A DNA stretch of 64,000 bases from the NCBI GenBank assembly GCA_036346395.1, contig CM070606.1:15672915-15736914 (forward strand). Reading direction: 5' to 3'. The notes beneath the pieces were generated by a model. The model was not told the DNA's origin and ran no database searches. It was given only the letters and a program-made list of their open reading frames with translations. The position numbers and the translations under genes were made by a program. The stretch comes from Hsuehochloa calcarea (taxonomy: Eukaryota; Streptophyta; Magnoliopsida; Poales; Poaceae). Positions 56,801 through 64,000 of this stretch are shown here, in pieces (the first letter of the stretch is position 1; every line of letters begins with the position of its first letter).

Positions 56801-59800
56801 AGAAATCATCTATAAATATGATATAATAGCGATGACCCCCTTTCAAAACGAAGGGAGCCGGACCCCATACATCTGAATGAACAAGATCAAACGGACACTG
56901 AGACACGGACTCACTATGAGGATAAGGAAGCTGAATTTGTTTACCTAAACGACAACCCTGACAATCTAAAGACACGTCTCCTGAGACAGACCCCAGAAGA
57001 CCACGACGAACTAAAGATGACAGACGAGATCCACACAGATGACCAAGACGGTGATGCCCTTGTTGGAAAGAAGCGGTAGACGAGTGGCCGAGCGGAGAAG
57101 GCTGGCGACAGGGCAACCGGAAGGAAGGTGAAGCAGTCAAGCTCCCGAGAGATTTGTGAGTCAAGGCGCCGAGGGCCAAAACCAACCGAGCTCTGTGTGG
57201 CGGTCCCGAACACAACAAGAGTCGAGTCGAGAATGACCCGATAACTAAGGTCGATGTCATCGTGCAGAAAGAAACTGCATGGTTAGGCGAGGAACATAAG
57301 CAACAGAAGGAACATGAAAAGATGAGTTGCTAAGAGGTCCTCGACCAGAGACAGAAAGAGAAGTACCATCAACAGTAAGTACACTGACAGGAGAATCAAG
57401 AGGTGTAACAAAGACAGTGGAAGAATCGAAGTCATGTGGAAAGATGCTTGAATCAAGGATCCATGGGAGGTACTGTTGTGTAGGAGGTGGTTTCTCGATG
57501 CAGAAGAGTCGATCGCAGAACCTACAGAACCTATCGAGGAAGAACCTGAAGCGGCAAGCAGGCGTCAAAGTCTGGCTATCTCTTGCTCAGTGAGAGATAA
57601 CGCGGAAGTAGTCGATGCAGACGTCGAGGTAGAAGTACCGGTGCCAGTGCTAGGAGAAGAACGGCATGAAATATGCGGCGCTTCTTGTAGCAGGACTCAA
57701 TGTGGACGACCTTGTTGCGATAGGAAGCGGCGAGAGCGCCACCGCCAGATGGAGGACGGCCACCACCACTGTGGCGGTGGCTGGAGGAGGCGATGTCTTG
57801 AAGCGTGAAGCGATCGGTGTAGCAGTGTACAGGCGGCGAGCACGGAGGAGTGGTATCGCACCGGCACCACTCGAGCGAGTCTCCTCCGCACGTATCTCGG
57901 AAGAGCCTCGGAAGAGTGACACGAGGTGGCGTGCAAGTAGCCGGGCACGCCTGCTCGAACTTCGGGGCGGCGAGTAAGGAACTTCGTGAGACACGCGAAA
58001 CTCTAGGTCGCGACGCATCTGACCAGCGGCATGAGCGAGAGCGACAACCAAGAAGGCGAAGAGAGTCGATTGGACGCGGCTGCGAACTCGGCGTAGAAGG
58101 CGTCAGCAAGTAGCATCACCTGCTGAAGAGAGTGCTCTGGCGAACTCATCGGCGGTGAGGCATCTCGAGGGTTCGCGGTTGTCGAAGATGAGTCCACATC
58201 CGGGCGGTACCAAGAAAATCCGCAATCTCGTAAGCGAAATTTGGACGACATCGGCTATGAAGGCAAGAAGCACCCCGGCGTCGTCGTCGCAGCACTGAGT
58301 GTAGGTAGTCAAGCGATCCATGTAAAAATCCAGAGCCTCTTAGTAGGCGAGACAACCTTCTCATTAGCAAGGCAAGAAACCTCAATAGCGACCTTGTCAC
58401 CGTCGGGCAAGCGCAAGAGACGTAAACTCCGTCGGAGGAGTAGGGCACGGCGGGCAGGTGACATCGCTAGAGAGGATGTCCCAGAGATGAAGACCATGTG
58501 GATGCGCATGTGAGACACGAAGTCGCTGTAGTTAACACCGTCGAAGATCACCGGCAGGCGGCGAGGGAAGCGGTGCCCATTGGTAGCGGTATTTGACGGC
58601 GCGACGACCAAAGGTAACGTAGTCTAATAAGCGCGCCGGGCGGCGCGGCGATTAGACCAACGTTTTTTTCTAAGCGATCCTTACCGGCTGTTTTAAGCGA
58701 ACACCAACAGCGCACAAGCAAGGATCGGGAACCCTAATCCCGCTAAGCTAGAAAGCGGCGTGGCGGGACCTGGCGGGTGGCGGCGGCGGTGTCGGCGATC
58801 GCATAGCGAGTGGAAGCGGCGGCGGGGGCTTGAGGCGGCGGCGGGAGTCGCGGAGACAACGGCGGCAGCGTCACGAAGGACGAGGCAGCGCAGCGACCTT
58901 CGGCGTCGGCGGCGGAGGCGGCGGCGGCGGCCGCCGAGGCGGTTTAGCGGCAATGGCCGGCTTTAAGCGCGGCACGGCAACCTTAGTGGCGGCGGTCCAT
59001 TGCTGGCGTGGGAACCGGAGGCGGGGATTCGGCTTCGAGCGACCGGCGAGCGTGGAGCTCGGGAAGCCGGCATTGCGGGCGGCGAAGGAAGAGCAGAGGC
59101 GACGGCAGCGGCTCACGCGGAGGAGGAAGCCGGCGGGTGACTAGATCGGAGGAGGTGGACCAGGCGGCAAGCCGTGACGGCGGCTAGGTCAGATGAGGAG
59201 AGAGGTAACCCTAGCGCTCTGATACCATGTTGGAATAGCGACTTTTATTATCAGAGGGCCAATAGGCCAGTATATATACACAAGTTACAGGTTACAGATA
59301 AGGAAACCAAATCATATCTAGAGTCCTATTCTAACACATATATATCTCTAACATATATATCTCTAACAAAAAACACTAAAGACAATTGCCATTTTTGGAG
59401 TGCATGAAAAATCCTTGGCCTTGCCTTTTTGGAGAACTTCCATTGGATCAGGAAGCAATTTTTGGGTCTAGAAACCACAGCTGTACAATAGCTTGAAACG
59501 TCTTATACAAGACCATAACATGCGAATATATCCACAAGGTGAAAAATGTATACACAAGTTCACATTATTTATCGAGTTATTGTAAATTACCCTTTCATAG
59601 CCAATTCATAACTTGCAAAAGCAAACAAGTATGCCCTGAAAATTTTGTCATCTTCATAGAATAATTTTAAAATCTAGGAACAAAGAGCTGAAAAGTTGTT
59701 GAAAGGGAGCTCTCTCTGTGGTTCCATTTCAACAGAACTTCTGAGCTTGAAAGCACTAGTGAGTTGAGTTCAAGTTGAAAGGAAAGCATACCTTCCAATG

Positions 59801-61765
59801 TTTCCATACGATTGGCAGACATAGAAGTATGAGAGACTTTCTGAAGCAACGAAATATCCAAACATTCTGCATGTACTTTCTTTTCTCGTTGTAGTTATCA
59901 TCCTCTTTCTTTGCTGTCTGGGAGAGATGGTGGCCTAAATATGCTGCTCTTTCTGTTGCTATGGCTGCTATAATGAAAAAGGCCGGCAAAACCACAAGCA
60001 GAAGATGGGGAAGAACAATAACCATAACATCAGGCAAGCCAATATATGGCGCTGTACTGGTGTTGGCAATATAACTAGTGCTCCAGCCTTTGTAATGCAG
60101 ATACATCTTATTGCGATTTTTGGTAACAGCATAGCCAGCAAACCATGGGAAGAACACCAAATATAGCAAATATAGCAACATTCCAGACCATACGAAATAC
60201 ATCTTCGAAAGCTCAACGGCAAAAAAATCAAAGCTGACGAACGAATTGCCTGCAGTCATCTTCGGAGTAAGACATTTTAACATGAACTGATTCTCATAAA
60301 ACGTGAGTGAAGTACGAGGAATCAGAATCAATGAAAAAAGAAATGTAAGGGTAGACCACATAATTGGGTAATACAGTTGATTCCATTGGCAACCCATTGC
60401 ACGGAATTCTTTCCATGTCCAGCTAACTTTTGCTGTTAGACCATTTACAGAAAACGGCCTCAGTTGGCTATAGTAAGCCCCCCCCGTTCATGTCCTTTGC
60501 TTCTATCTGGAGCCAGTAACGATCTGGTGATTCATCTACAAATGCTCTCCAGTTCCATGGGGCTGTAAACATAGTTCCTCTAGCCCCCTTGCCACTAGTC
60601 TCTTCCATTTCCTGCTCTAGTACTAGATGAAGGCTCCCAAAACGTGAATCATATACTTTTACTGATACAGATTCAATCATGTATTTTGAGAAGACTAGAG
60701 TTCTCACTGTCCCTAAATGTCTGGTGCTCTGTGCTTGGCAATTCAAATCATGAGGGGATGAAAATCTTTGCATAAACCGTGAATCCAACGGAAAGGTGGG
60801 TACTATTATCACATCCCTAGAGCCAAATCTGAAATCTATATCAGTATAAGAGACGTGGCCAGAATCAATTGCTAGAATCCTCATGCTCCGGGCACTTCTC
60901 CAATCACCCATCTCCCACTCCCAGAATTCCATAACAGATTCTGTCCTCGCAGAACAATTATCACTGCTAACAGCTGTTGATGTGCTTTCATGGATGTCAG
61001 ATTGATAGTACTGTTTTGAAGAAAGTTGATGCTCGTCAGATACATGATGACGCTTCAAGTTTCTTCCAAAGTTAGTATGAAGATGCCCACATAAGTAAGT
61101 TGCCAATGAATGCTTCAGAAAAACATCTCTAAGACTTCTTCCTGAAGTTGTCAATGCAGAAAAGGATATAGGAAAATGTCCAAAGGCGATCTTTGTTACT
61201 GGGGAAGCTGTTGAATGATCATCCCACTGTGAAAGTGCTGCATCTAAATCATCAAGTAACCGATTTGTTAGATGGCCAAATACATTTGTCGGGCTTCTGA
61301 GACCAATGACCATTGCACTATCGAATCCAACAAATAGATGCTTCCAACCACTATTCTGCACATTTTAAATTACAAATAAGATTATGTAAATTGAAAATTA
61401 ACCAAACTCATATTTAACTTAATGCTAAACCATACCAGCAACTGGTTTTTGTAGTATATATGGTTTTTTTTGGCAATATTAACTGCATGTCATGATTTGC
61501 GTTACTGGAATTTTGGAACCAACCTGTAATGTTATGCTTTGGACATTACCTGTCCTTCCTAATCTTGCATTAATGCTGTGCTTTTGGTAGAAATCAAACA
61601 TGCCACCAACTTCAGGAACACCATATGAATCATGATTACCCCGTAAATCATAAAAGATTTCCTTGTTCAGACCACTCCTGTCAACAACATCATCAATCAC
61701 TTTCTCATACTCCATCCATTCAGACCTTTCTTGTCTTGATGACAACAAATCTTTGCTTTTTGCAT
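53810..61765 (-). CDS. Metallophosphoesterase membrane protein (TMEM62 / At3g03305-like), 5' end outside window
   Basis: Exons seen on the - strand: 61524-61765, 59792-61355 and the last exon 53810-53926, all with GT-AG borders. The metallophosphatase signatures present are FYDLRGNHDSYGVPE (GNHD) in the first and AFGHFPIS and LCGHLHTNFGR (GHxH) in the second; the first metal motif (GDLTD-type) must lie in an exon beyond 64000. The C-terminal half has hydrophobic segments (MWSTLTFLFSLILI, MLLYLLYLVFFPWFAGYAV, VIVLPHLLLVVLPAFFIIAAI, and VPVLLCLAIY in the last exon), so it is a multi-pass endomembrane protein with a lumenal or cytosolic phosphoesterase-like domain. Substrate unknown for the family. 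An eighth C in the C-run 60478-60485 (seven expected) shifts the frame between the soluble and membrane parts. The last intron is 5865 bp because of copia 2. Confidence 0.88.
54179..59368 (-). mobile_element. Copia LTR retrotransposon 2, in the last intron of the metallophosphoesterase gene
   Basis: The LTRs at 54179-54319 and 59228-59368 (141 bp each) differ at four positions. The target duplication AAAAA is at 54174-54178 and 59369-59373. In - strand sense the primer-binding site TGGTATCAGAGC (59216-59227) abuts the 5' LTR. The purine tract GAGGGGGGG lies inside the 3' LTR. Same family as copia 1: the LTRs share TGTTAGAGATATATA and the long AGGACTCTAGATAT block, and the proteins are nearly the same. 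It is about 0.6 kb longer than copia 1 and more complete. Confidence 0.95.
54518..58611 (-). pseudogene. Copia 2 gag-pol polyprotein, frameshifted
   Basis: From high to low coordinates: gag start near 58611 (GHRFPRRLPVIFDGVNYSDF, MRIHMVF), zinc-knuckle region near 57700, GIVE/spacer, integrase 56535-57260 (QGHHRLGHLCGSRLSSLVRR, FDLVHSDVWGPAPF, FIDDFSRHTWIY), then RT 54900-55821 (TGTWDLVPFPSHSRPITCKW, QLDVKNAFLNGELREEVYMH, LLLYVDDMIITGDD), and RNase H to 54518 (YSDATWASDPSDRRSISAY). About six frame changes are needed to read from end to end. YVDD, integrase and RNase H motifs are all present. Confidence 0.88.
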
Positions 61766-63602
61766 CTGAGCATAAGAATATGAGATAATAGAACAATAAT
61801 TAAGCCTTGGTTTCCGGGTAATGAACATAAACAAAATCAATCTTCTGCAATTTTGTAAACCAATATGATACACAGATCATTTTCTTATTTTCCTTTTCAA
61901 ATGAGCACCCAAACAGCATCATTCCCATGAGATAGCACAAATAGTATCAAAATTGTTCTGTTTTTGTATCCTGTGCTGATGAAGGAAAACTGTAAGCATA
62001 TTCCCAGAAAACTGCAAGATTCCCACAGGAATTTCGTAGGAAACCCCACATCCACTGAGAATGGATGTTTCCTTTCCTAGGGAATTCCAGCGTTCCAAAT
62101 GGGGTAAGTAAATTGACTGTAGTATATTTAATCTATCCAATTCACAAATACAGCAATTAGGCTTTACTGAATTATCACATCAACCATGAAAGGAAAAATA
62201 ATAGAAAATTTTGCTAGAAAGTACAATGTTAATCAGAGAAAGAAAGGAATGGCATTGGAAATTCCATTTTAATCAGGTAAAAACAAACATTGAGAATTCT
62301 TACTTAACCAGACTTAGAAATGGTGGATGGCTTTGTTCCTATAAAAAATGACCTTTTCCTTATGGTAGTTTTAGAAAGATAAGGGGACAAGAGTGTACCT
62401 ATGTCTGGTTAATTTTCTCTCAAATAACATAAGTGTTATCAAATGGTGGGTCCAGTTCAAGACTAATTCTAAACATGGTTAAAAATAGTCCATGGAAAGC
62501 AAAAAAAATTTACATCTGTACTGAATGGTGTACTAGAACCGCATTCTGACCAAAATTGCCAGTCAAGGGCTGTTTAAAACTCTTTAGACTTTAGCTTACA
62601 TTGTTTCCGGAAGGTGAGATTGCACTGGAGGACCCTCCACACATTGGAGCAATATAGCCCCTCTACTTGGAATTGTATACAACAACCCTCTAATATATGG
62701 TGTAGAATTTTAAGTACTGTACACTGGGAATACCACGTCAGATTGCAACCTCCATGTATGCATTACAGCAATGGCAAGGTTGACATGGTGCTCTAACCGT
62801 CATCTTTTTTTCCTGTCTAGTATTTTCTTCTCATTTACCCTTGAACCTATCTCTTCACCGAAAATTAGCCAAACTCTGTGAATTTCGAACAGCCATGTCC
62901 TGAAATGGGAAAAAACTACATTTCCTTCACAAAAGTTCACCTATGCATTTTTATCTGATGTTTGCATTCCCAGTTATCAGTACTTATTGCTTAATGGGTC
63001 CCGTCGTCTTTTCCCTGAAAGAAGAGCATGGTTGCAACGTTCTACAAGGTAGGGGAGGTCATAGTAAGCAAGACTGCATTTGAAAGTGGAGGGGCTAGAT
63101 AAGCTCCGATGAGTAAATTAGACTGCCCTTTGGTGTTATGTTGCTTTTCTTCTGGAAATATTGTACTCCACATATTCTATAATCTATAAATTAAACTGCC
63201 CACATCTTTAGTCTGATTTTTCATCTGAGTGCTACATCTTTAAATTTCATAGATCAGATCCAGATATTTCAAAATAATACCAATTAGATCCTACATCTTT
63301 CAAAGTCATATCCATCGGGTATATTTGGTTACATATACGTAACATCAGCGCTAATTTGAACATCCAGGTTGCAAATACGCTGACATGAATAGACACACAC
63401 CTATAACAATGATTTTTTCGTAACCAATTTTCTGAAAGAAGTTCAAAAATTGTAACGTACCATAATTATTAAAAAGATTGTTAGAAAATATATCTGGAAG
63501 CCGTGTGGCTTCCCATGTTGACGTATCTAGTTATATGAATGTTTAATTTAGCACTAGCACTGCATATATAACGATCTTTTTAGTAAATTTCAGAAAACAC
63601 CA
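61766..63602. other. Intron of the metallophosphoesterase gene with MITE-like pieces
   Basis: No exon of the gene was recognised here, so this is treated as part of a long intron. At about 62010-62110 there is a piece resembling one arm of a MITE (TTTCCTAGGGAATTCCAGCG). At 62304-62412 a 109-bp stretch is bounded by TTAACCAGAC and its exact reverse complement GTCTGGTTAA. The rest is AT-rich and featureless. Confidence 0.45.
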
Positions 63603-64000
63603 GGTTTTACAATTTTTCAAAGAAACCCTAGGTTTTGGGGCAAAATGTTTCAAAAACACCATATACATCACCTAGGTCGTCCAATACATGCACGCAGCAT
63701 GCCCAGTCGCCCTGCTGTGTAGCTGGTCACGCCACCACCTCGGTAGTTGGTGTCACTACTGCTGGGCCTTGCGTCGCTGCCTCTGCCGTCGCCAGTGGGA
63801 GAGAGAGGAGAGAGAGGCGTATAGGGGTGTATTGCAAGGCTCACCAATGCGTGTATAAGCGGGATAATACCAGGTAGTTTTATTACATACCAGTATCTGG
63901 CACAAATCTCAGAGCAAAATGGATGGCTAGACAGTGTACCTGAGTTTTTCTGAAACTATTGCCACAAAACCTGGGGTTCCTTGAAAAAAATTGTAAAACC
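63603..64000. mobile_element. MITE with long terminal inverted repeats, reaching the window end
   Basis: The left end GGTTTTACAATTTTTCAAAG (63603) is mirrored by the reverse complement of the last bases, GGTTTTACAATTTTTTTCAAG, ending exactly at 64000. The similarity continues for about 55-60 bases (CCCTAGGTTTTGGGGCAAA against CCCCAGGTTTTGTGGCAAT). The 398-bp interior has no coding capacity. The right target duplication would lie just outside the window, so the superfamily cannot be fixed. Confidence 0.75.

Overview
The window is nuclear DNA from a grass (Poaceae, probably a PACMAD/panicoid lineage). Supporting signs are a CACTA transposon whose ends are packed with TTTGCCGAGTG-type subterminal repeats, PIF/Harbinger and Mutator-like (MULE) elements, hAT MITEs, copia and gypsy retrotransposons with tRNA-Met primer sites (TGGTATCAGAGC), GC-rich first exons and a JAGGED-like gene fragment with grass-like features. 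There are no rRNA, tRNA or CRISPR features. Most of the window is transposon, arranged in nested layers around three host loci. All boundaries below come from reading terminal repeats and target-site duplications (TSDs) directly.

1-18 kb: a copia-type LTR remnant (about 1-1075). Next comes a complete PIF/Harbinger element (1779-8011, TSD TTA) carrying a degraded DDE transposase, a Myb-like accessory gene and a captured, antisense JAGGED-like zinc-finger gene fragment. It lies about 1 kb upstream of host gene 1, a FYVE + SYLF lipid-binding protein (9038-13021, + strand, four exons), whose third intron holds two hAT MITEs. A fragment of a SOBIR1-like receptor kinase (13885-14493, - strand) and an LTR-retrotransposon remnant (about 14494-18002) follow.

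18-36 kb: host locus 2 is a CC-NB-LRR (NLR) resistance gene on the - strand (about 19140-35402). It is cut twice. A young copia element (20190-24803, TSD CATTT) sits exactly in the MHD motif. A 9.2-kb CACTA element (26045-35220, TSD ATT) sits in the Rx-type N-terminal domain. The CACTA carries TNP2 and TNPA-like genes, both frameshifted, and a 1-kb near-palindromic hairpin.

36.7-53 kb: a Mutator-like element (36739-52933, 9-bp TSD GAATTGGTC) with a broken MuDR-type transposase on the - strand, two GRF zinc-finger genes on the + strand and a higher-order minisatellite. A gypsy element (38367-48303, TSD ACAAG) is inserted in its transposase gene, and that gypsy is in turn interrupted by an apparent solo LTR (39387-41264, TSD GGCGA).

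53.8-64 kb: host locus 3 is a TMEM62/At3g03305-like metallophosphoesterase membrane protein on the - strand (53810-61765; the 5' exons lie beyond the window). A second copia of the same family as the first (54179-59368, TSD AAAAA) lies in its last intron and leaves a 39-codon last exon 5.9 kb from the rest. A MITE ends the window.

All three host loci carry single-base indels, mostly in homopolymers, that break otherwise conserved reading frames. These could be real decay, but the pattern also fits residual long-read assembly errors and should be settled before the FYVE-SYLF and metallophosphoesterase genes are called dead. The NLR is clearly dead regardless.
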